In this document: piece by piece, positions 25,968-34,370 of the stretch
How the letters are laid out: each line of letters starts with the position of its first letter
Position numbering within the stretch: the stretch's first letter is position 1
Assembly (NCBI GenBank): GCA_050943215.1
Contig: JBMNOU010000009.1
Span: forward strand, 1 to 41,778
Length of the DNA stretch: 41,778 nucleotides
Source: JBMNOU01 sp050943215
Lineage (GTDB): Bacteria; Bacillota; Clostridia; Christensenellales; SZUA-584
Reading direction: 5' to 3'
Translations under genes and position numbers: made by a program
Notes under the pieces: generated by a model
The model's input: only the letters and a program-made list of their open reading frames with translations
Database searches by the model: none
Told to the model about the DNA's origin: nothing

Positions 25968-27017
25968 ATGGAAGATAATACGATCAAACTGCTTTATATC
26001 AATTCAAAAATACATGCGCTTGTAAATATAAACCAAGCCCCCGCCGGAGAAACGGGTATTAGTGCTATCACGCAGCCTATTGCCGCAAACGCGTCTTTTT
26101 TTATCACAATGCTTCCTCTCGAGAACGATAAGAACTTTGTTTATCTTCCATATACGCGGCGCGTATCGATCGCCGCCAACGGCGCCGTATTCAGCAATGA
26201 CGGCCTTATAGACCTTTGCGTTTGGCCTGACAATATTATCGAACTCACGCTTTATCCTGAAGCAGTGTATAAAAATGATGAACAGGAGATATTTCCGTCT
26301 GTTTTATCGCCTTTCGACTTCTATCTTGGCGGAGAGAGGCATACCGCTTTTATATACAACGAAGCATATTCAAGCTTTGCCGTAGAACATGCTTCAAGCA
26401 GCAGGCTCAAATATATCTCGCCTCTTCCATTTCATGTGGAATCTGCGGATATTATGTTTACAAAATTGAGCGATCTGCCTGTTCTTTATGCGGCGGGCAA
26501 AACATCAAACGGTGAAACATTTGTATACGCCTTAAACATCCTACCGACGTTCAGTACGGCTGTTTGCACCGCCTGTGAAGCCTATCAGATCGACAACAAC
26601 AGCCTAACCGTCGTAACCAACGGCGAATATAGGCAAGAAAAAACGGTCTACAAAAGTACAGATTCACGGCTTTGGCCTTCTTATAAAGAGTTGGGGTGGT
26701 TTACAAGGGAAGAGAAACAGCCAGCAACATCCGAAGAAGCCTGCGCAAGCCTGCTGCAGGCTGTAAAAGCGAATATGCCGCATGCAGCAATGAACTGCCT
26801 GACACCGTCGCTTGCAGACGGGCTTACATTTGATGATTTAAAAGAATTCTTCGGGGATTTTGTTATGTTTACAAACACAATTTCCCCCGCATGCGGGCAA
26901 AACAGCATTGCTTTAAAATATTCTGCTGGGAAAAATTTATACATCGCCCGGGAATTTTGCGTGGAAACAAAACAGATGAACGGCGCTTTGCTCATTGACA
27001 ATATAAAGGAACCATAG
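25968..27017 (+). CDS. Protein of unknown function
   Basis: A 349-residue protein that I do not recognise. No signal peptide or membrane helix is seen. The first two thirds alternate short hydrophobic and polar stretches as in beta-rich folds (for example FVYLPYTRRVSIAANGAVF). The last 90 residues look helical: TSEEACASLLQAVKANMPHAAM, then SLADGLTFDDLKEFFGDFVMF. The start at 25968 is firm, with AAGGGGG 7 nt ahead. It is monocistronic, divergent from the RsfA-like gene and sharing its upstream region. Whether it is controlled by that regulator is an open question. Confidence 0.75.
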   Translation: MEDNTIKLLYINSKIHALVNINQAPAGETGISAITQPIAANASFFITMLPLENDKNFVYLPYTRRVSIAANGAVFSNDGLIDLCVWPDNIIELTLYPEAVYKNDEQEIFPSVLSPFDFYLGGERHTAFIYNEAYSSFAVEHASSSRLKYISPLPFHVESADIMFTKLSDLPVLYAAGKTSNGETFVYALNILPTFSTAVCTACEAYQIDNNSLTVVTNGEYRQEKTVYKSTDSRLWPSYKELGWFTREEKQPATSEEACASLLQAVKANMPHAAMNCLTPSLADGLTFDDLKEFFGDFVMFTNTISPACGQNSIALKYSAGKNLYIAREFCVETKQMNGALLIDNIKEP

Positions 27018-27247
27018 TCACCAATTCCCTTCCAAAAAAAATGCTGAATTTATGAATTAAGATATGTAAAACGCGGTATATCAGCTATATCACGCCCTTT
27101 TCCATTTGCTTTTTTATCAGACTGCTTTTTATTGAAATAAAAACGGCATAATATTTCTAAAATACACAGTTTTGTTATAGAAGACAACTTCGTTAATTGG
27201 TACGCTAGGCGTAAGTTCTCGTGTTGCTGAAAGGAGAGTCTGCTTTT

Positions 27248-28258
27248 ATGAATATGAAGAAATGGCTTAAGGATATTATTTTTTCATCTACCAAAAAACC
27301 CATTCCAATTCTTTCTTTTCCATCTATTAGTTTAATGGATGTTACGGTTAATGAGTTGGTTAACGACAGTTATCTGCAGGCCAAAGGCATGAAAATGATT
27401 GCCGACAGAGTTGATTCCGGCGCCTCCGTCAGTATGATGGATTTATCTATCGAAGCCGAGGCATTCGGCTCAAAAATACGCATTTCTGATGATGAGGTTC
27501 CCGCAGTTGTCGGCAGCATCGTAACTAGCGAAGAGGAAGCAAAAGCTCTGCCGGCTCCTTGTGTTGGATCAGGTCGTACCGGCCGTTATATTAAAGCAAT
27601 CGAAAAAGCATGTCAGCTTATTACCGACCGTCCCATATTTGCAGGTGTTATTGGTCCTTTTTCTTTAGCGGGCAGACTCATAGATGTTACGGAAGCGTTA
27701 ATCAACTGCTACACAGAACCTAACATGGTACATATCGTTATGAAAAAGGCAACAGCCTTTATCATTGAATATATCAAAGCATATAAAAAGGCAGGCGCTA
27801 ACGGAGTCGTAATTGCAGAACCCCTAACCGGACTGCTGTCTACCGATATGGCTGCTGAATTCTCTGAGCCTTATGTTAAGCAGATCGTTAATGCGGTGCA
27901 GGGTGAACAATTTATAGTTATTTATCATAACTGTGGTAATAATACAATTCTAATGATCGATTCCATCCTAAGGACAGGCTGTGCCGCCTATCATTTTGGC
28001 AATTCAATCAGCATGAAGGAGATGCTAGGACATATTCCGAAAGACATTGTTGTTATGGGCAACGTCGACCCAGCGTCTCAGTTTAGAAACGGCACACCAG
28101 AGTCTATTAAAAAAGAAACAATACGGATTATGTCTGAATGCTGTGCAGATTACCCGAACTTTGTTATTTCTTCCGGGTGCGATATCCCACCCGCCAGCAA
28201 ATGGGAAAATATTGACGCTTTTTTTAAAGCCGTAAAAGAATTTTATTCTAACGTTTAG
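27248..28258 (+). CDS. Uroporphyrinogen decarboxylase-family protein (MtaA/CmuA-like)
   Basis: A TIM-barrel protein of the URO-D superfamily, in the branch of zinc-dependent corrinoid methyltransferases (MtaA, MtbA, CmuA). The zinc-ligand pattern His-x-Cys appears in IYHNCGNN and the third ligand in ISSGCDIPP. GVIGPFSLAGRLIDV and VVMGNVDPASQF are also typical. No corrinoid protein or other methyltransferase partner lies nearby, so the methyl donor is unknown. I chose the ATG at 27248, about 10 nt after GGAGA. An inverted repeat, TACGC-tag-GCGTA, lies upstream near 27200. A heme-pathway HemE role is unlikely given the cysteines. Confidence 0.82.
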   Translation: MNMKKWLKDIIFSSTKKPIPILSFPSISLMDVTVNELVNDSYLQAKGMKMIADRVDSGASVSMMDLSIEAEAFGSKIRISDDEVPAVVGSIVTSEEEAKALPAPCVGSGRTGRYIKAIEKACQLITDRPIFAGVIGPFSLAGRLIDVTEALINCYTEPNMVHIVMKKATAFIIEYIKAYKKAGANGVVIAEPLTGLLSTDMAAEFSEPYVKQIVNAVQGEQFIVIYHNCGNNTILMIDSILRTGCAAYHFGNSISMKEMLGHIPKDIVVMGNVDPASQFRNGTPESIKKETIRIMSECCADYPNFVISSGCDIPPASKWENIDAFFKAVKEFYSNV

Positions 28259-28291
28259 GCAAAAACTTCGCCTTTTTCTCCCCCAATAGAT

Positions 28292-28332
28292 AAAAAACAG
28301 GGCCAGCGTTATTCATTCCGGTCCTGTTTTTT
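28292..28332. terminator. Bidirectional terminator
   Basis: AAAAAACAGG on the left pairs with CCTGTTTTTT on the right, with two further base pairs inside after a mismatch. It sits between the convergent MtaA-like and ilvE genes and has A/T runs on both sides. Confidence 0.88.
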
Positions 28333-28342
28333 ATATTTAAAG

Positions 28343-29407
28343 CTACAGCGTTTTTACCCAGCCAAATTCATCCTTCTCTGTCCCGTACTGTATGCCTACT
28401 AGCTTATCGTAAAGCTTTGAAGTCAGTTCGCCCATTTTGCCGCCGGATATCACGATGCTTTTATCTTCCCATGTCATCCCGCCCACCGGGCTGACCACTG
28501 CTGCCGTTCCTGTGCCGAAGACTTCTTCAAGCCCTCCCGTAGCGTTTTCCGCAAAGATATCTGCTATGGCAATTTTCTCCTCCCTTACGGGGATATCAAA
28601 TATGTCCCGAGCAAGCTTTATAACCGAATCCCTGGTTATACCAGGCAGTATGCTGCCCGTTAGCGGCGCTGTTATAAGCTCTCCCCTGATTTTAAAGAAG
28701 ATGTTCATGGCGCCAACCTCTTCAACATACTTTCTTTCAACCCCGTCAAGCCAGAGCACCTGTGAGAAACCCTTTTCATGTGCAATCTGTCCCGCAACGA
28801 GGCTTGCCGCATAATTGCCGCCCGTTTTGGCAAAACCCATACCTCCAACAACCGACCGAACGTATTCATCCTCAACGTAGATATCCACGGGTTCAAGCCC
28901 CGATGAATAGTACGACCCAACGGGCGATAAGATAACAAAGAAAATGTATTCATTCCCTGCTTTGACGCCAAGATACGGATCTGTCGCAATGATGGTTGGA
29001 CGGATGTATAAAGACGTTCCTTGAGACTTTGGAGCCCAGTCTTTCTCAATTAAAATCAGCTTTTCCAAAGATTGAAGCACAAACGCCTCGTCTATTTCAG
29101 GAATGCATAATCTCTTTGAAGAAACATTAAGCCGTTTAAAATTATCCCATGGCCTGAAAAGATTAATGCCTTTATCAGTGTGGTAAGCTTTCATTCCTTC
29201 AAATACAGTTTGGCTGTAATGGAATACGTTGCATGCCGGTGAAAGGGAGAAGTTGTGAAAAGGCTCTATTTTTGCGTCATGCCATCCTTTTCCGGTCTTA
29301 TATTGCATAGTCAGCATATAATCCGTAAACACCCGGCCGAAACCAAGTTTATTCTCATCTTTTGGCTTTTCTTTTAAATTCTCGGTCCTGACAATCTCAA
29401 GATTCAT
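28343..29407 (-). CDS. ilvE: Branched-chain amino acid aminotransferase
   Basis: PLP-dependent fold-IV aminotransferase for the last step of valine, leucine and isoleucine synthesis, or the first of their breakdown. At 354 residues it is the long (eukaryote-like, type II) form. Motifs are FHYSQTVFEGMKAY, LYIRPT, the PLP lysine in FAKTGGNYAASL, LWLDGVERKYVEEVGAMN, and TGSILPGITRDS for phosphate binding. GGAG lies 9 nt before the ATG. It has its own promoter, and no T-box or leucine leader was found upstream. Confidence 0.96.
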   Translation of the reverse strand: MNLEIVRTENLKEKPKDENKLGFGRVFTDYMLTMQYKTGKGWHDAKIEPFHNFSLSPACNVFHYSQTVFEGMKAYHTDKGINLFRPWDNFKRLNVSSKRLCIPEIDEAFVLQSLEKLILIEKDWAPKSQGTSLYIRPTIIATDPYLGVKAGNEYIFFVILSPVGSYYSSGLEPVDIYVEDEYVRSVVGGMGFAKTGGNYAASLVAGQIAHEKGFSQVLWLDGVERKYVEEVGAMNIFFKIRGELITAPLTGSILPGITRDSVIKLARDIFDIPVREEKIAIADIFAENATGGLEEVFGTGTAAVVSPVGGMTWEDKSIVISGGKMGELTSKLYDKLVGIQYGTEKDEFGWVKTL

Positions 29408-29453
29408 TATGGTTTTCTCCTTAATAATACATAAAAAACAGTTTTTCTACATT

Positions 29454-29482
29454 ATTTTATACCCCGGAGGGTTGATAGTCAA
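29454..29482 (-). promoter_or_regulatory. Sigma-A promoter of ilvE
   Basis: On the minus strand TTGACT (29482-29477) and TAAAAT (29459-29454) are 17 bp apart, roughly 50 bp upstream of the start codon. The -35 region lies in a dyad (GGGTTGA facing TCAACaCCC), a possible repressor site. Confidence 0.7.
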
Positions 29483-29574
29483 CACCCTACATATTTTGAT
29501 ATAATTAATTTTCCCTTTCATTTCATTACTATCCATATGTATACCTAGTTTTCCGGCCGATATCTTAAGAACCT

Positions 29575-29618
29575 TTTGCATAACGTACCTATGCAAATCA
29601 TATCTTTACTGATATAAT
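29575..29618 (+). promoter_or_regulatory. uppP promoter with 23-bp palindrome upstream
   Basis: A perfect TATAAT (29613-29618) lies 31 bp before the uppP start codon. Covering the expected -35 region is an inverted repeat with perfect 8-bp arms, TTTGCATA (29575-29582) and TATGCAAA (29590-29597). The -35 sequence itself is poor, which would fit an activator or a repressor using the palindrome. Confidence 0.55.
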
Positions 29619-29648
29619 AGCATCGCTATAGTATGAAAGGAAAAGGTT

Positions 29649-30434
29649 ATGAGCATATTAGAATCGATAGTGCTTGGTATTGTTCAGGGTTTAACAGAGT
29701 TTTTACCCGTGTCAAGCAGCGGCCATTTGGTGCTGTTGCAGAATATATTCGGTGTCTCAGAACCACAGCTTTTTTTAGATACGATGCTACATTTGGGTAC
29801 ACTAATTGCGGTGGCGATCGTAATGCGGAAACAGATTTTTGAGCTGTTTCAAAAACCTTTCTCTAAGCTGCTATATCTTATAATCGCTACGATACCCGCC
29901 GCAGTCTTTGGCGTAATCTTTAAGGATTTTTTCGAAGGAACCTTTTCTGGAATATACCTAGGATACGGTTTCTTGTTTACCGCATGCGTTCTTAGTTTGT
30001 CTGAAATCCTTTCAAAACGCATCGGTAAAAAACGTGCGCTAAAATCAGGAAGTGCGGCTGCTATGGGTATCATGGAGGCCATTGCTATATTCCCTGGCAT
30101 ATCAAGATCCGGTTCGACAATTGCTGGGGGTCTTGCATGCGGAATTGATCGGAAGGAAGCGGCCAGTTTTTCGTTTCTGATGTCAATACCTGTAATACTG
30201 GGATCAGTGCTTCTTCAGGGTTATAAGATCGCCAAAGAAACCAGCTTGACTGTCGATTGGGCTTCTACAATTATCGGTACGGTTTGTGCCGCTTTGTCAG
30301 GATATATCGCCGTCAAGTTTATGCTAGCGCTGATCTCGCAAAAGAAATTATACGGGTTTGCAATATATGTTTCGATTATCGGCATTTTTGTGTTATTAGA
30401 TCAATATCTGCTTGGTATAATAAACTGGGCTTAA
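29649..30434 (+). CDS. uppP: Undecaprenyl-diphosphatase UppP (BacA)
   Basis: Polytopic membrane phosphatase that recycles undecaprenyl pyrophosphate to the lipid carrier of peptidoglycan synthesis; overexpression of the family gives bacitracin resistance. Both catalytic boxes are intact: GLTEFLPVSSSGHLVL (residues about 14-30) and IFPGISRSGSTIAGGL (about 148-163). The 261 residues and about seven helices are normal. AAAGG precedes the ATG. PepV follows 23 bp after, possibly in the same transcript. Confidence 0.96.
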   Translation: MSILESIVLGIVQGLTEFLPVSSSGHLVLLQNIFGVSEPQLFLDTMLHLGTLIAVAIVMRKQIFELFQKPFSKLLYLIIATIPAAVFGVIFKDFFEGTFSGIYLGYGFLFTACVLSLSEILSKRIGKKRALKSGSAAAMGIMEAIAIFPGISRSGSTIAGGLACGIDRKEAASFSFLMSIPVILGSVLLQGYKIAKETSLTVDWASTIIGTVCAALSGYIAVKFMLALISQKKLYGFAIYVSIIGIFVLLDQYLLGIINWA

Positions 30435-30457
30435 AATAAACAGACAGGAGTTTACGA

Positions 30458-31840
30458 ATGCTTGATTTTACTTTTGGGCTGTATAAACAGGAAATGATCG
30501 AAACACTTAAGAATTTTATCAAGATAGAAAGCGTTAAAAGCGCAAGCCAGCCAAACATGCCGTATGGCAAAGGAATTTTTGACGCACTGATGTATCTGCA
30601 AAGCACGTCCGAAAGAATGGATCTCGAATGCGTCAACCTATACGGGCAGATGGGCTATGTGGATTACGGATACGGCGATAATATGCTGGCGGTACTCACA
30701 CATATAGATGTTGTCCCCAAAGGCGATGGATGGACGATGCCGCCGTTTGAGGGCATTGAAAAGGATGGAAAGATATATGGGCGTGGAGCGATTGACAATA
30801 AAGGTCCGGCTATTGCAGCACTATATGCGCTTCGAGCGCTAAAAGACAATTGCGTACAGCTAAACAAAAAGGTCAGACTGATATTCGGCACAGACGAAGA
30901 ATCGGGCTGGGGAGATATTGATTTTTATAAGCAGCACGAGCCGCTTCCGGACATTGCATTTTCTCCGGATGGAGAATACCCTGTCATCAACACCGAAAAA
31001 GGACTTTTGCATGCCGAGCTTATACTCAATTACTGCAGTTCAGATGAAGATGGCGTTTGCGTCAAAAGCTTTAGCGCAGGCACGCGCCCAAATATTGTAC
31101 CCAACAAAGCAGAATGTATCATCAGTGCACCTTTTTCAACCATACAGTATAGTATTCAGACATATAAATGCCCCATCGGCGCAACACTTGCCTGTAAGGA
31201 AACGCCCGACGGCCTTATTCATATTACGTCTATGGGCAAAAGCGCTCACGGATCAAGACCGGAAAACGGCGTCAATGCCGCAGCGTCACTTTTGCAGTAT
31301 TTAAGCACGTTGCCTCTTTCTTCAGGACGCCTTGAGAAAGCAGTTTATACACTTGCCGCAAGAATAGGAGCTAATATCAACGGACAAGGGGTAGAGCTTG
31401 ACATCTTTGACGAAATCTCGGGCATGCTAACGTTTAACCTTGGCACCCTGTTTGCGGGGGACGGTGTCTTAAAAGCGTGCATAGACATTAGATACCCCAT
31501 ATCATACACACGGGAGTTCATTTCCGAAAAGCTTGAAAAACATTTTTCCGAATTTAATATCCGCTATATGCACTCGCTTGATCCGCATCATATTCCCGAA
31601 GACAGCGTGCTAATCAAAACACTAAAAGAAGCATACACCGAAATAACGGGTGATGAAGCGTATTGCGTTGCCATCGGCGGGGCGACATACGCAAGGGCGT
31701 TTGAAAATGCGGTCACATTTGGTCCTCTATTTCCGGGAAAACCCTCTGTTGAGCACGGACCAGACGAGTATATCGAAATTGATGCACTGATAAAGAATGC
31801 AGAAATTATCGCGAATGCTATCATTAAACTATGCGGGTGA
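30458..31840 (+). CDS. pepV: M20 dipeptidase, PepV-like
   Basis: Cytoplasmic dinuclear zinc dipeptidase of family M20A. Metal and catalytic residues are visible in order: THIDVVPKGDGW, GAIDNKGPAIA (bridging Asp), GTDEESGWGD (catalytic Glu pair), SPDGEYPVI and the C-terminal VEHGPDEYIE histidine. The lid domain inserted in the middle (about 185-330) matches PepV rather than ArgE. There are 460 residues, typical. CAGGAG precedes the ATG. Probably processes dipeptides from oligopeptide uptake. Confidence 0.93.
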   Translation: MLDFTFGLYKQEMIETLKNFIKIESVKSASQPNMPYGKGIFDALMYLQSTSERMDLECVNLYGQMGYVDYGYGDNMLAVLTHIDVVPKGDGWTMPPFEGIEKDGKIYGRGAIDNKGPAIAALYALRALKDNCVQLNKKVRLIFGTDEESGWGDIDFYKQHEPLPDIAFSPDGEYPVINTEKGLLHAELILNYCSSDEDGVCVKSFSAGTRPNIVPNKAECIISAPFSTIQYSIQTYKCPIGATLACKETPDGLIHITSMGKSAHGSRPENGVNAAASLLQYLSTLPLSSGRLEKAVYTLAARIGANINGQGVELDIFDEISGMLTFNLGTLFAGDGVLKACIDIRYPISYTREFISEKLEKHFSEFNIRYMHSLDPHHIPEDSVLIKTLKEAYTEITGDEAYCVAIGGATYARAFENAVTFGPLFPGKPSVEHGPDEYIEIDALIKNAEIIANAIIKLCG

Positions 31841-31844
31841 ACAT

Positions 31845-32099
31845 ATGAAAGCGTGGGGAAAGTTAAAAATTGAAGACCGTATTTTTAAGGATGTCATTGT
31901 ACAAAATCAGGATTTTAACGGTGTGATTTTAGCAATCTGTGATCATTTCGATTTGTCAAAACCGGTTATCTGCGAAAAACATATTAAAGAAGTAGCAAGT
32001 TATAGAATAACGGTTTTTTATCCTGATGATTTTTTAGAAGACGTCACTTTTGATGCGCTTGAAATTGAAATCTTTGCCAATAAGAAAAAAAATAAATAA
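31845..32099 (+). CDS. Conserved small protein of unknown function
   Basis: An 84-residue protein beginning MKAWGKLKIEDRIFKDVIV. No signal, no membrane segment and no cysteine cluster; it reads as a compact alpha/beta domain. It starts 4 bp after the PepV stop, so translation is probably coupled. The ribosome binding site is weak (GGGTGA). I do not recognise the family. The terminator-like hairpin 5 bp downstream closes the uppP-pepV transcript. Confidence 0.7.
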   Translation: MKAWGKLKIEDRIFKDVIVQNQDFNGVILAICDHFDLSKPVICEKHIKEVASYRITVFYPDDFLEDVTFDALEIEIFANKKKNK

Positions 32100-32103
32100 T
32101 AAT

Positions 32104-32153
32104 AACTCCTTTACATTTTGCGGTTACTAAATGCGAAAGGAGTTGATTTTTTT
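32104..32153 (+). promoter_or_regulatory. Terminator-like hairpin that contains the DUF378 ribosome binding site
   Basis: AACTCCTTT (32104-32112) pairs perfectly with AAAGGAGTT (32136-32144), and CATTT/AAATG can extend the stem. A run of T residues (32147-32153) follows, the layout of a rho-independent terminator for the upstream gene. The right arm is also the Shine-Dalgarno sequence of the next gene, whose TTG start lies at the end of the T-run. Confidence 0.7.
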
Positions 32154-32352
32154 GAATATCTTAGCATGGATACTCGTCATAATAGGCGCTATTAACTGGG
32201 GACTGATCGGGTTCTTTCAGTTCGATCTTATTGCTGCAATTTTCGGTGGCCAATCTGCCGTTGTTTCAAGAATTATCTATGCGTTGGTTGGTCTTGCAGG
32301 ACTGTGGAGTATAATGCTGTTTCCCAGAATTAAAGATGACAAAGACAAATAA
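32152..32352 (+). CDS. DUF378 family small membrane protein
   Basis: A 66-residue protein with two membrane helices (about 3-24 and 40-58) and the family pattern IIGAINWGLIGFFQFDLIAAIFGG followed by SRIIYALVGLAGLWSI, here split for length: IGAINWGLIGFFQFDL, then VSRIIYALVGLAGLW. Function unknown. The TTG at 32152 is the likely start, 9 nt after AAAGGAG and matching the family N-terminus. The ATG at 32131 would sit inside the hairpin and upstream of the ribosome binding site. Confidence 0.85.
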   Translation: MNILAWILVIIGAINWGLIGFFQFDLIAAIFGGQSAVVSRIIYALVGLAGLWSIMLFPRIKDDKDK

Positions 32353-32362
32353 ATGAAGTAAA

Positions 32363-32390
32363 GAGCTGTCAATAAAAAGACAGCTCATTT
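32363..32390 (+). terminator. Weak terminator after DUF378
   Basis: GAGCTGTC (32363-32370) pairs with GACAGCTC (32379-32386), followed by ATTT. It overlaps the 3' end of the small minus-strand gene. Confidence 0.6.
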
Positions 32391-32515
32391 CCTCTATCAA
32401 TCGTTTCAACAGGAGGATCTGCTATGATTTCCTCTGCAAAAACGGCGCCCGCCCCAACAATTATATAAAGCACTAAGAATAGAACGATTATACCTGCAGC
32501 CAGTAGCTTTTTCAT
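32369..32515 (-). CDS. Small secreted or membrane protein (48 aa)
   Basis: A short gene with AAGGTGG 8 nt before the ATG. The product starts MKKLLAAGIIVLFLVLYIIV and continues to GAGAVFA followed by EE, a good signal-peptidase I site. After cleavage only about 21 acidic residues (EEIIADPPVETIDRGNELSF) would remain. It could equally be a one-helix membrane peptide. It is convergent with DUF378, and its last codons use the terminator stem of that gene. No family recognised. Confidence 0.5.
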   Translation of the reverse strand: MKKLLAAGIIVLFLVLYIIVGAGAVFAEEIIADPPVETIDRGNELSFY

Positions 32516-32661
32516 TTTTACCGCCACCTTTCACTATATATAATCGGTATTTTCTTAATCTCGTAAACACAGCAATACGTAATTTAACACTCGTTTCATA
32601 CAATATTATTTAATTTAATAATTGCGTAACATAACGGCCTATTTATTTTTAAATGTTTTGT

Positions 32662-32726
32662 TTGCACGTCTTTTGCGCGTGGTTTATAATGACAGTTGAC
32701 CAAATTTAATCAGCAGGGAGTATAAT
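32662..32726 (+). promoter_or_regulatory. Two candidate promoters for the UPF0210 gene
   Basis: The first has TTGCAC (32662-32667) and a perfect TATAAT (32685-32690), 17 bp apart. The second has TTGACC (32696-32701) and a perfect TATAAT (32721-32726), but with a 19-bp spacer. Both point toward the gene starting at 32766. Confidence 0.5.
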
Positions 32727-32765
32727 CAATTTTACATGGTTAGCTACGATAAGGAGGATTTTAGT

Positions 32766-34124
32766 TTGATCAGTAAATATGAAGTGCTTGACACGATTAG
32801 GATGATAGATACACAAAACCTTGATGTCCGCACTATTACGATGGGAATATCTTTGCGGGATTGCGTGTCAGCCAGTGCCAAAACCTGCTGTGACAAAATC
32901 AAGAGAAAAATATTCGATAAGGCGAAGAACCTGGTCAACGTGGGTGACGACATTGCGCGCGAATTTGGCGTGCCCATCGTTAATAAACGCATTTCGGTTA
33001 CTCCGATCGCCGAAATTGCCGCAAGCAGCGGCGAATATGATTATACTATTTTCGCAAAAGCGCTGGATCAAGCGGCCTTTGACACGGGCGTAAATTTTAT
33101 CGGTGGATTTGGCGCGCTTGTGCATAAAGGCGAGACTGCCAGCGATACTGTGTTGCTTTGTTCGCTTGCGTCTGCGCTCTCTTCAACAGAGCGGGTGTGC
33201 GCATTTGTTAATATCGCCCATACGCGGACAGGCATCAACATGGATGCGGTAGCTAAAATGGGAGCAATCATCAAAGAGACCGCTCTTCTAACAAAAAAAG
33301 ACGGTGGCAAAGGCTGTGCTAAGCTTGTCGTCTTTGCCAATGCGATAGAGGATAATCCTTTTATGGCGGGTGCTTTTTGCGGTGCCGGAGAGCCAGAATG
33401 CGCAATTAATGTAGGCGTTAGCGGACCCGGTGTTGTCAAGTCCGCGCTCGAGAATGTGCGCGGCGAAAGCTTTGACGTCGTTGCTGAAACGATTAAAAAG
33501 ACAGCGTTTAGGGTAACACGGGTAGGTCAGCTTGTCGCAAAAGAGGCATCACAGCGGCTGGGGGTTAGTTTCGGAGTCGTGGATCTCTCTCTTGCGCCCA
33601 CGCCAGCGGTTGGGGATAGCGTTGCACGGATATTAGAAGAAATCGGCGTTGATATCTGCGGTATGCACGGCACTACTGCCGCGCTCGCACTACTTAATGA
33701 TGCCGTTAAAAAAGGCGGTGTGATGGCTTCGTCTCATGTGGGAGGGCTATCGGGAGCATTTATTCCTGTCAGCGAGGATGAGGGTATGATCGAGGCCGTC
33801 AAAAAAGGAGCGCTGTCACTTGAAAAACTGAAAGCGATGACATGCGTTTGTTCAGTCGGGCTCGATATGGTAGCCATACCCGGTGATACGCCCGCAAGCG
33901 TAATCTCCGCAATCATCGCGGACGAAGCAGCGATCGGTATTATTAATAGCAAGACAACAGGTGTGCGCATTATTCCCGTTCCAGGCGCAAAAGTCGGTGA
34001 ATGCGTGGAATACGGTGGGCTACTGGGCAGCGCCGTCGTGATGGATATCGGAATGAGCGGCTGTGAGCGGCTTATTGCCCGCGGTGGAAGGATACCCGCG
34101 CCCCTGCAGGGAATCAGAAACTGA
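32766..34124 (+). CDS. UPF0210 / PFL-family protein
   Basis: A 452-residue member of the UPF0210 family (DUF711, with structural resemblance to pyruvate formate-lyase type barrels); activity not established. Family landmarks are LDTIRMIDTQNLDVRTITMG at the start, GVNFIGGFGALVHKG, DLSLAPTPAVGDSVARILEE and MTCVCSVGLDMVAIPGDTP. The TTG at 32766 is chosen because AAGGAGG is 8 nt upstream and it gives the expected N-terminus. In many genomes a small ACT-domain protein (UPF0237) precedes it; none is seen here. Confidence 0.9.
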   Translation: MISKYEVLDTIRMIDTQNLDVRTITMGISLRDCVSASAKTCCDKIKRKIFDKAKNLVNVGDDIAREFGVPIVNKRISVTPIAEIAASSGEYDYTIFAKALDQAAFDTGVNFIGGFGALVHKGETASDTVLLCSLASALSSTERVCAFVNIAHTRTGINMDAVAKMGAIIKETALLTKKDGGKGCAKLVVFANAIEDNPFMAGAFCGAGEPECAINVGVSGPGVVKSALENVRGESFDVVAETIKKTAFRVTRVGQLVAKEASQRLGVSFGVVDLSLAPTPAVGDSVARILEEIGVDICGMHGTTAALALLNDAVKKGGVMASSHVGGLSGAFIPVSEDEGMIEAVKKGALSLEKLKAMTCVCSVGLDMVAIPGDTPASVISAIIADEAAIGIINSKTTGVRIIPVPGAKVGECVEYGGLLGSAVVMDIGMSGCERLIARGGRIPAPLQGIRN

Positions 34125-34184
34125 TAATACCTTGGGTTTTACACGTTGACTTTTTTAGTTTTTGTTTGTAAAATGACATAGTAT

Positions 34185-34277
34185 GCGCCTATAGTTCAGT
34201 AGGATAGAGCGAACGCATCCTAAGCGTGAGGGGTTCCGACGCCTGGGATGTATAAAAACTGAATAAACTTTGCATAA
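34185..34277 (+). pseudogene. Truncated tRNA-Arg-like sequence 1
   Basis: Contains a 5' acceptor half, D-arm (GTTC…GAGC) and anticodon arm AACGC-ATCCTAA-GCGTG with anticodon CCT. Then the T-arm and 3' acceptor are missing and unrelated AT-rich sequence follows. It is one unit of a 93-bp tandem repeat with the next copy. Confidence 0.85.
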
Positions 34278-34370
34278 GTTCCCGTAGCTCAGTAGGATAG
34301 AGCGAACGCATCCTAAGCGTGAGGGGTTCCGACGCCTGGAATGCATAAAAACTGAATAAACTTTGCATAA
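34278..34370 (+). pseudogene. Truncated tRNA-Arg-like sequence 2
   Basis: Nearly identical 93-bp tandem copy of the previous unit, including the non-tRNA tail. The 5' acceptor half reads GTTCCCG instead of GCGCCTA. Anticodon arm AACGC-ATCCTAA-GCGTG. Confidence 0.85.

Noticed and set aside
29408..29648. T-box or leucine leader before ilvE
   Set aside because: No AGGGTGG-type T-box sequence or specifier stem and no terminator/antiterminator pair; only a plain promoter is seen.
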